DNA from: a virus
IMG/VR virus record: IMGVR_UViG_3300049915_000235
Coordinates: 1-25,736 of that record
Strand: one strand, 5' to 3'
DNA length: 25,736 bases
Part shown: in pieces, positions 1 through 7,783 of the stretch
Layout of the letters: each line of letters opens with the position of its first letter
Numbering within the stretch: the first letter of the stretch is position 1
Notes under the pieces: generated by a model
Seen by the model: the letters and a program-made list of their open reading frames with translations, nothing else
What the model was told of the DNA's origin: nothing
The model's database searches: none
Position numbers and translations under genes: made by a program

Positions 1-118
1 GATGGTAAGAATGGCTGAAATGCAAAAAAAGTTAGTGAAAGAGGAAGCAGATCGCATGGAATCTATGGACTCCTGGAAAGCAAGAATATTAGGATTATCT
101 AAAGACGATGCAGTATAA
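1..118 (+). CDS. C-terminal end of an unidentified protein (5'-truncated)
   Basis: An open frame enters from the left edge and stops at TAA 116-118. About 38 codons are visible, with in-frame ATGs at 2 and 11, so it may begin here or be the tail of a longer gene. The visible peptide is highly charged and probably helical, with many Lys and Glu residues, and ends in SKDDAV. Its stop lies inside the first codons of the following oxygenase gene, which starts at 108, so the two probably form one transcription unit. The family cannot be recognised from this fragment. A small terminase subunit or another packaging protein is possible by position only. Confidence 0.5.
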   Translation, partial: MVRMAEMQKKLVKEEADRMESMDSWKARILGLSKDDAV

Positions 119-683
119 GTATATCCAACCCCAAAGGCTCCTGAATATCTATGATGAGATATTTACAGCTGAGTCAGTCCTCACAAAAGAAGCATGTAAT
201 TTATTAATTAATTCATTTTCTGAGCAATGTAAATCTGCAACTGTCGCTGGAGTTAACGATGGTCAAAGAAATAATCTAAATACTGTCGCAATATCATCGC
301 ACCCTGTAGTTTCAGAAATTAAAAAATATTGTAGTCAAATTACAAAAACTAACATTTTATTTCAAGAAGAAGCGCAATTCATTAAATATGAGCCATCAAT
401 GTACTATGAAGAACATTATGATTTTTTTGAAAACCCATATGCTATGTTACCAAGTCAGTTTGGAAAGCAAAGATGGTATAGTATACTATTTTACCTCAAC
501 AGTGGAAAAAAAGGTGGAGAAACTAGATTTCCTAAATTCAAGATGTCTTTTAAGCCTGAGGCGGGCAAAATGTTGATGTGGAAAAATTTAAAAAATAATC
601 AGCCCAATTATGACATGCTACATGAGTCTAAACCTACAGATAGCTGGACAAAATATGCGTTAATATTATGGATCAGAATGTAG
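108..683 (+). CDS. 2OG-Fe(II) oxygenase, prolyl 4-hydroxylase-like
   Basis: This 191-residue protein is a probable 2-oxoglutarate- and Fe(II)-dependent dioxygenase of the prolyl 4-hydroxylase type. All family signature residues are visible. The iron-binding HxD is H103-Y-D105, the distal histidine is H172 in the LHES motif, and the 2-oxoglutarate-binding basic residue is K182, followed by a hydrophobic strand ending WIR. The segment YLN...GGETRFP (129-142) and the P-E-AGK-ML turn (150-156) are also typical. The length is right for a single-domain phage enzyme. The substrate is unknown: such enzymes can hydroxylate proline in proteins or oxidise nucleobases. The gene overlaps the previous frame by 11 bp and the next gene by 16 bp. 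No Shine-Dalgarno site is evident before the ATG, so translation is probably coupled. The family call is firm and the role is open. Confidence 0.88.
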   Translation: MQYKYIQPQRLLNIYDEIFTAESVLTKEACNLLINSFSEQCKSATVAGVNDGQRNNLNTVAISSHPVVSEIKKYCSQITKTNILFQEEAQFIKYEPSMYYEEHYDFFENPYAMLPSQFGKQRWYSILFYLNSGKKGGETRFPKFKMSFKPEAGKMLMWKNLKNNQPNYDMLHESKPTDSWTKYALILWIRM

Positions 684-1597
684 AACATATATGCAAGGTT
701 TGTAAAAAATCCTTTAAGTCTGAAAGAGCACTTCATATACATATTAAGTCTCACAACATTTTATTGAGCGAATACTATACGACTTATTATCCAATGAAGA
801 ATTGGTATAATGGTGAGCCGTTACCTTTTAAAAACAAAAAAGATTATTTTCGCAAAAGATTTTCAACCAGATGGCAAATGGTGCAATGGCTTATAAAAAA
901 CAAAGATAATAAACTCGCTAAACATTATGCAGTTAGCGAGCTCAAAAATAGAATAGATGAGAAAAACCTCTTAAAGGCCCCTAGCCATATAGAGTTGCAG
1001 ATATATGACTTACCACCTATAGATAGCTATAAAATGCTTTTTGGGTCATATACAGAGGCTTCTAGGCTTACAGGAGTTGAGCCAATATTTACCAAAAGAA
1101 TATGTAAAGAGTTTTACGCTGATAAATACAAAGATACGCCAATATTTATAGATACTCGAGAACAACAGCCATTATCATTTCCCAACTCTAAAACAATGAA
1201 ATTAGATTTTGGAGATTATACTTCATCTGGCGATTATTACTCATATACTTATGTTGACCGAAAAGGAGAGCAAGATTTTAAATCAACAATGTCTACAGGC
1301 TTTGAACGATTTAAAAAAGAATTAGATAGGTGCAGAAACATGGGGTGCTATTTATATGTGGTTACTGAAAGCGATATAGAAAAAATAAAAAAGAGAAACA
1401 ATTTCTCCAAACATCGATCTAACTTAAATTACATATGGCACAATATGAGAGTTTTATCTCATGAATACGCGGGATGCTGCCAATTTATCTTCACGGGAAA
1501 TCGAGAAAAATCTGTAGAAATTATTCCAAAATTATTAGTTCTTGGGGATGCTTTATGGAGCACGGACATTCAATATTATTTAGACAAACAAAAATGA
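668..1597 (+). CDS. ERCC4-type nuclease with N-terminal C2H2 zinc finger
   Basis: This 309-residue protein begins with a textbook C2H2 zinc finger: C9-x2-C12-x12-H25-x3-H29. Residues 121-138 (FGSYTEAS...G) resemble the short repeat associated with homing endonucleases, which is a weak similarity. Residues 158-235 look like an XPF/Mus81-family ERCC4 nuclease domain. They show D162-T-R164-E165, then GD at 182-183, then V-D197-R198-K199 in place of the usual ERK, D203, and an RF...EL helix from R214. The fold cuts branched or structured DNA in its known members. Here it could process replication or packaging intermediates or host DNA, which is inference. It overlaps the oxygenase by 16 bp, and its TGA overlaps the ATG of the terminase at 1594 (ATGA). 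That tight coupling suggests expression with packaging genes. Confidence 0.82.
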   Translation: MDQNVEHICKVCKKSFKSERALHIHIKSHNILLSEYYTTYYPMKNWYNGEPLPFKNKKDYFRKRFSTRWQMVQWLIKNKDNKLAKHYAVSELKNRIDEKNLLKAPSHIELQIYDLPPIDSYKMLFGSYTEASRLTGVEPIFTKRICKEFYADKYKDTPIFIDTREQQPLSFPNSKTMKLDFGDYTSSGDYYSYTYVDRKGEQDFKSTMSTGFERFKKELDRCRNMGCYLYVVTESDIEKIKKRNNFSKHRSNLNYIWHNMRVLSHEYAGCCQFIFTGNREKSVEIIPKLLVLGDALWSTDIQYYLDKQK

Positions 1598-3462
1598 GCT
1601 GGGAACCAGGAAATCAACCAAACAATCCTTTTAAGGAGGATATAAATAAATTACTTTTAGATAAAGGTTTTTTAGAAGAAGAAGAAGCTAAAATATTGTT
1701 ATATCAATTTTTAAGAGAAAATATAACTTTCACAACTAGTTTATTGTCAGGAGTAGATTTATTTCCATTTCAACACATGGCGATTAAGGGCATGTTTGAA
1801 ACTGACTACTTCCTAGGTATTTGGAGTCGGGGTATGTCAAAATCTTTTACTACAGGAATTTACGCCTTCCTGGACGCTATACTTAATCAGGGCGTAGAGA
1901 TAGGGATATTAGCTGCTTCATTCAGGCAGTCAAAGCAAATATTTAAAAAAATTGAAGATATTGCAAATAAGCCTCAGGCAAAAATGCTTGCAGGCTGCAT
2001 TACTAAAAAAAGCAAGAGTAATGATGAATGGTTGATGGAAATAGGTAGAAGTAGAATCAGAGCTCTGCCATTAGGCGATGGTTCCAAGCTTCGTGGTTTT
2101 AGATTTCATAGAATCATTATTGATGAGATGTTGTTAATGCCTGAAAGAGTATACAATGAAGTTATCGTGCCATTCTTGTCTGTTGTTGAAAATCCTACCC
2201 AAAGAGAGGAGTTATTTAACCTTGAAACAAACTTGATAAAAAAAGGCGAAATGACTGAAGATCAAAGATATAGATGGCCTAACAATAAATTAATAATGTT
2301 ATCATCCGCTAGTTATAAATTTGAATATTTGTATAAATTATATTCTAATTTCGAAGATTTGATATTAAATCATGTTGACCATAAAGATGGCTCTAATGCT
2401 AGGAGATCTATTATGCACTTTAGTTATGATTGCGCTCCTAAGCAATTGTATGATGTTAATTTGATTAATCAATCTAAAGCTACAATGAGTCAATCTCAGT
2501 TTGATAGAGAGTTTAATGCTATATTTACAGATGATAGCAGTGGATATTTTAAGACTTCTAGAATGGCGGAATGCACAATAAAGGATGGAGAAGGGCAGTG
2601 TGTGGAAATAGCGGGCGAACCTGATGCAAAATATATTTTAGCTATTGACCCTAGCTGGGCAGAAAGTGAAAGCTCTGATGATTTTGCTATGCATATATTA
2701 AAATTAAATGATGAAAAGCGAAATGCGACCGTAGTCCATAGTTATGCAATGTCTGGAACTCGTTTACAAGATCATATGTTCTATTTTAAATATCTTATAG
2801 AGAAATTTAATATTGTTAGTATTGTAGCTGACTATATGGGAGGCGTTCAATTTATTAATGCTGTTAATGAAAGCTCTATGTTTAAAAAAGATAATATTAA
2901 CTTTAAACAAATAGATGTTAATTTTGATGACTTAAATGATTATCAGAATGTCCTTAAAGGAGTTAGGCAACAATATAACCAACAGGACAAAAGAATTTGT
3001 TTCCTAAGAAAACCTAGTTCTGACTGGATAAGAAGAGCGAACGAATCTCTTCAGGCGAATTTCGATCATAAAAGATTATGGTTTGCGTCAAGAGCTATTG
3101 ACGAAGATTATGCTATGCAACGCAGAAAGAAAATACCAATCACGAAATTAAAATTTTTAAAAAATGAAGAAAAGAATCAGTCTCCCCAATCTAAAATGAT
3201 TGACCTCATTGAGCATCAATACGATCTAATGAACCTAACCAAGTCTGAGTGTGCTCTGATTCAAATAAAAACTTCTCCCCAAGGAACTCAGACATTTGAC
3301 TTGCCTGACAATTTAAAAAGACAAACGGGCCCCGAAAAAACTAGAAAAGACTCTTACTCTGCATTAGTTCTAGGCAACTGGATGACTTCATTGTACTATG
3401 AATTTATGAATGTCGATTTGACTCCAAAGTACGTAGACTTTACGCCAATGTTTATAAAATAA
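1594..3462 (+). CDS. terL: Terminase large subunit (packaging ATPase and nuclease)
   Basis: This 622-residue protein is the motor that pumps DNA into the prohead and cuts it. The ATPase part has a P-loop-like motif SRGMSKS (78-84), where the usual glycine before the lysine is serine. The Walker B is IIIDE (174-178), and the LSSAS coupling motif is at 236-240. The RNase H-like nuclease part shows AIDPSWA with D352, VADYMGG with D413 and KDSYSAL with D586, the expected three acidic positions. The frame is open from 1474, but the first 40 codons lie within the nuclease gene and carry no domain. The ATG at 1594 forms an ATGA overlap with the upstream stop, so I place the start there. The portal gene follows, as is usual. 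No small terminase is recognisable in the window. Confidence 0.95.
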   Translation: MSWEPGNQPNNPFKEDINKLLLDKGFLEEEEAKILLYQFLRENITFTTSLLSGVDLFPFQHMAIKGMFETDYFLGIWSRGMSKSFTTGIYAFLDAILNQGVEIGILAASFRQSKQIFKKIEDIANKPQAKMLAGCITKKSKSNDEWLMEIGRSRIRALPLGDGSKLRGFRFHRIIIDEMLLMPERVYNEVIVPFLSVVENPTQREELFNLETNLIKKGEMTEDQRYRWPNNKLIMLSSASYKFEYLYKLYSNFEDLILNHVDHKDGSNARRSIMHFSYDCAPKQLYDVNLINQSKATMSQSQFDREFNAIFTDDSSGYFKTSRMAECTIKDGEGQCVEIAGEPDAKYILAIDPSWAESESSDDFAMHILKLNDEKRNATVVHSYAMSGTRLQDHMFYFKYLIEKFNIVSIVADYMGGVQFINAVNESSMFKKDNINFKQIDVNFDDLNDYQNVLKGVRQQYNQQDKRICFLRKPSSDWIRRANESLQANFDHKRLWFASRAIDEDYAMQRRKKIPITKLKFLKNEEKNQSPQSKMIDLIEHQYDLMNLTKSECALIQIKTSPQGTQTFDLPDNLKRQTGPEKTRKDSYSALVLGNWMTSLYYEFMNVDLTPKYVDFTPMFIK

Positions 3463-3495
3463 AAGTTAAAAGTAACTTTAAAAGTAACTTTTTTT
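3461..3495 (+). terminator. Possible weak intrinsic terminator after terL
   Basis: An 8-bp A/T-rich stem can form between AAAAGTTA (3461-3468) and TAACTTTT (3485-3492), followed by more T residues. A shorter alternative pairs AAAGTTA (3462-3468) with TAACTTT (3473-3479) across a 4-nt loop. The lack of G/C in the stem makes efficient termination doubtful. Confidence 0.4.
3468..3491 (+). repeat. Perfect tandem 12-bp repeat in the terL-portal gap
   Basis: AAAAGTAACTTT occurs twice back to back (3468-3479 and 3480-3491), with a related AAAAGTTA directly before it. It could be the product of slippage, a protein-binding site, or part of the terminator hairpin. Nothing in the sequence decides which. 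Confidence 0.7.
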
Positions 3496-3501
3496 ACTTA
3501 T

Positions 3502-3507
3502 TATAAT
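3502..3507 (+). promoter_or_regulatory. Possible -10 element TATAAT before the portal gene
   Basis: A perfect TATAAT stands 22 nt before the portal ATG in the 67-nt gap after terL. No good -35 hexamer is seen 16-18 nt upstream (only A/T-rich sequence). With this element transcription would start near 3514, at the GTGTAAT box, leaving a leader of about 16 nt. Confidence 0.35.
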
Positions 3508-3513
3508 ATATAG

Positions 3514-3520
3514 GTGTAAT
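3514..3520 (+). promoter_or_regulatory. GTGTAAT box before the portal gene
   Basis: An exact GTGTAAT lies 9 nt before the ATG at 3530. There is no purine-rich Shine-Dalgarno sequence between them. It is one of six copies of this box placed just before gene starts in the window. Confidence 0.55.
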
Positions 3521-3529
3521 TCTCGACAA

Positions 3530-5494
3530 ATGGCTAAAAGAAAATATACTAAGAAATCTGAATACTGGAAAAAGTTTGACCAAAGTCAACCTTTGGACAA
3601 TATAATGATATCAAATTCTGCTCAATGGTCTCCAGAGTTATCTGGAGAAGGATTTTACCAATCGATAGCGAGTGAATACAGTAGAGGTGGTAAAGTCGAT
3701 ACCCAAACAAGAAAGAATCGAGCGGCTTTAGGCACAAAGGCTTCTAAATACGAAAACATTCATAAGGGGCTGCTTCCATACCATTTCAGCGCAGAAGGGA
3801 TACATATCAGAGAAGCTATTGAATTGTGCCAAAAAGCTTACTGTAATATTTCTATATTTAGAAACGCAATTGATATTATGTCTGAATTTGCTAATGCAGA
3901 AATTATGCTAGAGGGCGGTAGTGAAGTTGCTAGAAATTTTATACAAAAATGGTTTGACAAAATTAACTTATGGTTTTTAAAAGATCAATTTTTTAGAGAG
4001 TATTATCGATCAGGAAATGTTTTCCTATATACCTTAGAAGGTAAAATTGATTTAAATGATTTGAGAAGATCTTACAGAACAGAGATTCTTGGACTCAAAG
4101 GTAAAATTCCATTAAGGTATATCATCCTAAATCCATATGACATCGTAAGAAGGCATAGCTCTTCATTTTCTGACTCTTTGTATGAAAAGATATTAAGCGA
4201 GTATGAGATAGAAAGGCTAAAAAGCCCAAAGAACGATTTAGATAAGCAAATATTTGAATCCTTGTCTCCTGAGGCTAAGAAGAAAGTTAAGGACAATGCT
4301 TACTTGAGGGATGGTGTGAAAGTCCCTCTTGATCCTAAATATCTTAGATACTGCTTTTATAAAAAACAAGATTATGAGCCATTTGCTATTCCATTTGGAT
4401 TTTCTGTTTTAGACGACATTAACTTTAAGCTAGAGCTTAAAAAAATTGATCAAGCTATTACTAGAACAATCGAAAATGTGATACTCTTAATCACAATGGG
4501 GGCTGAGCCAGACAAAGGAGGAGTCAATCCAACTAACATGGTGGCTATGCAAAAGCTTTTTCAAAATGAAAGTGTTGGCAGGGTTTTAGTCAGTGACTAT
4601 ACAACTAAAGCACAATTTGTTATACCAGAAATTAATAAGGTTTTAGGTGCTGAAAAATATGAGATTGTCAATCAAGATATCAAGGAAGGCTTGCAGAATA
4701 TAATTGTTGGCCAAGAAAAATTCTCAAATACTGCAGTTAAGGCTGAAATATTCCTAGAAAGGTTAAAAGAGTCGAGGAATGCATTTTTAAAGCAATTTCT
4801 TCAGCCAGAAATTAATCAGATTTGCAAAAACTTAGGAATGAAATCTATACCCCAAGCAAAATTTGAAGAAGTGAATGTTAAGGATGAAACACAACTTCAA
4901 AGAGTAACTACAAGATTAATGGAGATAGGAATACTGACTCCGCAGCAAGGTGTAGACGTTATGAAAACTGGAGTATTCCCAGAATCAAAAGAGATTTCGC
5001 CTGCTCAAGAAAAATTTGTAGAAGAGAGAGAAATGGGGTACTACAATCCTTTAGTAGGTGGAGTACCTATGATTGAAGGAGAAACTTCAACTCAGACACC
5101 TAAGTCTGCTGGTAGACCAACTGGCACGTCAGGAATTCCGAAAGAAGCTGCCGCTAAAGAAACGTATGGCAGAACAGATATACAAAATGTAGTATATGCA
5201 ACTGAGCAATTCACAGAAGAAGCTAAGAAAATATTAAAAACTCATAAAAAAATAAAAAGATTAAATAAAGGGCATCAAAAACTTATAAGTGAATTATGTT
5301 CTAAAATAGTAGTATCTTCTGAGCAAGAAAATTGGAATAAAAACTTTGAAAGCGTTGTCAAAGATTCTGAAAAGATTATGGATTTAAATACTTTAGAAGG
5401 CGTAGATAAAATATGCTTAGAGCATCAAATAGAAGAATACCCAGCTGCACTACTATATCATAGTAAAAAAAATAAAAGCAAAAAATCTGTGTAA
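3530..5494 (+). CDS. Portal protein
   Basis: This 654-residue protein is the probable portal, the dodecameric ring at the head vertex through which DNA passes and to which the terminase and neck bind. It directly follows terL, the usual place, and the length fits. Visible support includes a helical region followed by the YYRSGNVFLY strand (159-167), typical of portal wing domains. A long helical stretch follows, and then a C-terminal region with a proline- and glycine-rich GYYNPLVGGVP segment, also often seen in portals. The last 100 residues are lysine-rich and may reach into the capsid. The start has no Shine-Dalgarno sequence but follows a GTGTAAT box. The stop overlaps the next frame in the form TAATG. 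No other family fits as well. Confidence 0.85.
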   Translation: MAKRKYTKKSEYWKKFDQSQPLDNIMISNSAQWSPELSGEGFYQSIASEYSRGGKVDTQTRKNRAALGTKASKYENIHKGLLPYHFSAEGIHIREAIELCQKAYCNISIFRNAIDIMSEFANAEIMLEGGSEVARNFIQKWFDKINLWFLKDQFFREYYRSGNVFLYTLEGKIDLNDLRRSYRTEILGLKGKIPLRYIILNPYDIVRRHSSSFSDSLYEKILSEYEIERLKSPKNDLDKQIFESLSPEAKKKVKDNAYLRDGVKVPLDPKYLRYCFYKKQDYEPFAIPFGFSVLDDINFKLELKKIDQAITRTIENVILLITMGAEPDKGGVNPTNMVAMQKLFQNESVGRVLVSDYTTKAQFVIPEINKVLGAEKYEIVNQDIKEGLQNIIVGQEKFSNTAVKAEIFLERLKESRNAFLKQFLQPEINQICKNLGMKSIPQAKFEEVNVKDETQLQRVTTRLMEIGILTPQQGVDVMKTGVFPESKEISPAQEKFVEEREMGYYNPLVGGVPMIEGETSTQTPKSAGRPTGTSGIPKEAAAKETYGRTDIQNVVYATEQFTEEAKKILKTHKKIKRLNKGHQKLISELCSKIVVSSEQENWNKNFESVVKDSEKIMDLNTLEGVDKICLEHQIEEYPAALLYHSKKNKSKKSV

Positions 5495-5495
5495 T
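5489..5495 (+). promoter_or_regulatory. GTGTAAT box before the prohead protease gene
   Basis: An exact GTGTAAT covers the end of the portal gene, including its TAA stop. It lies exactly 7 nt before the ATG at 5503. The same 7-nt spacing occurs at three other starts, which favours 5503 over the ATG at 5494 that overlaps the box. Confidence 0.5.
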
Positions 5496-5502
5496 GCTTT
5501 GT

Positions 5503-7110
5503 ATGAAAGCTCCTTTTAAATATAAAACAACTTTTTCGCAGAGCTCGCTAGCTTCGCTTGAAATTGAGTCTGAAGAAGGTATCTCAACTGCTTCGCTAAA
5601 ACCTCTTTTACCCCTCATCCCTGAAAATGTAAATCTTGAAAGAAATCTAGACTTGCTGGGTGTTGCTTTTAATGCTGCGGTTGCAAACAAATTTAATAAT
5701 AATGGTGATGGAATTGAAACAGCGACAGCTGTAGCCATTAAAGATTATTTTATACACAAACCTGCGAACCTCGAGCACAATAGAGAGAATATAGTAGGCC
5801 ATATTGTAAATGCTGGATTATCTGAATACAATTCTCAGTCTGGTAACTTGCTTGATGAGAAGGAAGTCGCTGGAACAAACGAGGCATTTAATATAGCTTT
5901 AGCGGCAGTAGTGTATAAAATAGCTAATCCTTCATTCGCTCAGTTGGTAGAAGATAGCGGAGACGAAGACTCGGATAACTATCAAGTAGTTTCTGCTAGC
6001 TGGGAGCTTGGTTTTAATAAGTATTATATTGCATTAGGCAGTGATGACCTTAAGGAAGCTGAACTTATTACGGATGAAAACCAAATTAAAGAATTTTCAC
6101 AATACTTGATTACTCAAGGAGGAGTAGGTAAAACTGAAGACGGAGTAAAAGTAAGCAGGTTGGTAATCGGAGATGTTTATCCTTTAGGAATTGGTTTTAC
6201 CGCTAAACCAGCCGCCGATGTTAAAGGCGTCATTCATTATAACGATGATGACAAGGAAGAACAAAATAGCTTGGCATCGTATCCAAAAACGGAAAAAATA
6301 GAAATTAATAAGACCTTTTTAAACCCTTTTTTACAAAAAGAATATAAAAAAATTTCCCAGAATAATAAAAAAGGGGTAATCTTACAAGATAACACAAAAT
6401 TTAACATTATGGAATCACAAGAATTAATTCAAGAATTCAAATCTGCATTAGCCGAGCACAAGTTCGACAAGGAAGCAGTCGCTTCTATGACAGAAACATT
6501 CACTCAAGCTATCAAGCAAAAAGATGAAGAGTATTTGTCAAACGTCGAAGCAGCAAAAAATGCGGAGGCAGAATTATTGAAGCAGCAAGAAGAGCTCAAG
6601 GCTTCTGTAGAAAAACTTCAAACCGAGCTTAAAGAAGCTCAGTCTGCAGTTGAATCTTTAGAAGCTGAGAAGACTCAAGAGCTTATCAAAGCTACCTTCA
6701 ATGAAAGAATGGGTGCCCTTGATTCTGAGTACGATCTAGAAGACGAAGACAAAAAGATTGTTGCTTCAGAGTTGAACGAACTTGACGTATCTGCTGAATC
6801 ATTTGCTGATTATAAGGCTAAGTTCGAAAAAGTGTGGCAGCACAAAAATAAAGCTTTCATTGAAGAGCAAGCGAAAGCTTTTCAAGAAAAATTAAACGAA
6901 GCTGTTGAAGCTAAATTAAAAGAAGTTCAAACTAGTGAAGCGTCAGAAGTTGAATCAACTGAAGAAGTAACACCTGAAGAAGTTCTTGATAACGCCGAAG
7001 CTTCTAATGTAGAAATTTCAAATTCAAGCGAAACATTGTCTGAAGAGCCAGAAACTCTTACTGAGAGATTCCAAAAAGCTTTCAAAGACAACGTTGTTGT
7101 AAAATACTAA
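5503..7110 (+). CDS. Prohead maturation protease fused to a scaffold-like domain
   Basis: From the ATG at 5503 the protein has 535 residues. The frame also has an ATG at 5494, but that one overlaps the upstream stop and the GTGTAAT box, so the later start is preferred. The N-terminal 250 residues look like a phage prohead serine protease: LEHNR...IVGHIV carries a candidate catalytic H92, and YQVVSASWELG carries candidate S164 or S166. Residues after about 300 are a long, acidic, Glu/Lys/Ala-rich coiled coil like an assembly scaffold. An in-frame ATG at 6409 (codon 303), just where the scaffold-like part begins, could start a free scaffold as in lambda C/Nu3, but it has no clear ribosome site. 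Position between portal and capsid genes supports the call. The protease residues are inferred by eye. Confidence 0.75.
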   Translation: MKAPFKYKTTFSQSSLASLEIESEEGISTASLKPLLPLIPENVNLERNLDLLGVAFNAAVANKFNNNGDGIETATAVAIKDYFIHKPANLEHNRENIVGHIVNAGLSEYNSQSGNLLDEKEVAGTNEAFNIALAAVVYKIANPSFAQLVEDSGDEDSDNYQVVSASWELGFNKYYIALGSDDLKEAELITDENQIKEFSQYLITQGGVGKTEDGVKVSRLVIGDVYPLGIGFTAKPAADVKGVIHYNDDDKEEQNSLASYPKTEKIEINKTFLNPFLQKEYKKISQNNKKGVILQDNTKFNIMESQELIQEFKSALAEHKFDKEAVASMTETFTQAIKQKDEEYLSNVEAAKNAEAELLKQQEELKASVEKLQTELKEAQSAVESLEAEKTQELIKATFNERMGALDSEYDLEDEDKKIVASELNELDVSAESFADYKAKFEKVWQHKNKAFIEEQAKAFQEKLNEAVEAKLKEVQTSEASEVESTEEVTPEEVLDNAEASNVEISNSSETLSEEPETLTERFQKAFKDNVVVKY

Positions 7111-7135
7111 AATTTATTAATTAAAGGAAATCAAA

Positions 7136-7762
7136 ATGGGACTAAGAATATTACCATTCAGACAGTACGACGAAAACGATGTTATTAATCTTTTTGCTGC
7201 CAAAAGCGGTCAAGAAGTTGATAATCTCGATGATGCCCTAGGCACTGCAAAAGTGCATGGCGGAGTTTTCGTTCAAGTTGAAGTCGGAGACCTTAATAAC
7301 GATCCAATTGAATATGGAGCTGATTCCTACTTGGGCAAGACTGATTACCCCCATATAGGTGCCAACCAATATCCAACTGTTCCGCATAAGGTCGAACTCG
7401 CAGACGGATCCTCTAAAGCATTAGGGATCACTCTTAACCAAGTCGCTAAAGCTGACGAGAATGGAGAGAAGCTTCTCTATTATCCTCAAAAAGCTTTAGA
7501 AAATCACGCAGTGCTTCCTGGTCAAGCAGTACCTGTAGCTCGTAAGGGTATCTTTACTCTTCACGAATCTGCATTTGATGTTGCTGACTGGGGTACAGAT
7601 GCCGCTATCGGAAATACGCTTGTCGTTACTAGTGACGGACAAGTTTCTGGACAGGCTGCTGCAGACGTTAGTGGTGTAGGAACCGTTCTCGCTACTGGAT
7701 CTCGCTCAGAACCTCTTGGTTCTCTTAGCGGAAATTACGCAATTTGTGCAATTGATTGCTAA
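7136..7762 (+). CDS. Putative capsid decoration or head structural protein
   Basis: This 208-residue protein has no motif I can assign with certainty. It is acidic in the middle and rich in Gly, Ala and Val. The last third (TLVVTSDGQVSG to YAICAID) reads as short beta strands with a GxVLATGSR turn, as in many small head decoration or stabilisation proteins. Its position directly before the major capsid gene is the usual one for such a protein. It has a good Shine-Dalgarno sequence (AAAGGA), 7-8 nt before the ATG, and lies 25 nt after the protease-scaffold gene. It is likely made in quantity with the capsid protein. It could also be a head fibre protein. Confidence 0.5.
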   Translation: MGLRILPFRQYDENDVINLFAAKSGQEVDNLDDALGTAKVHGGVFVQVEVGDLNNDPIEYGADSYLGKTDYPHIGANQYPTVPHKVELADGSSKALGITLNQVAKADENGEKLLYYPQKALENHAVLPGQAVPVARKGIFTLHESAFDVADWGTDAAIGNTLVVTSDGQVSGQAAADVSGVGTVLATGSRSEPLGSLSGNYAICAIDC

Positions 7763-7783
7763 ACTAAAGGAGAAATTACGAAA

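Noticed and set aside
1474-1593. N-terminal 40-codon extension of the terminase
   Set aside because: It lies within the nuclease gene in another frame, has no domain content, and the ATGA overlap at 1594 gives a better start.
5376-5738. Minus-strand frame across the portal-protease junction
   Set aside because: It overlaps two well-supported genes, has no regulatory site, and its peptide shows no known pattern.
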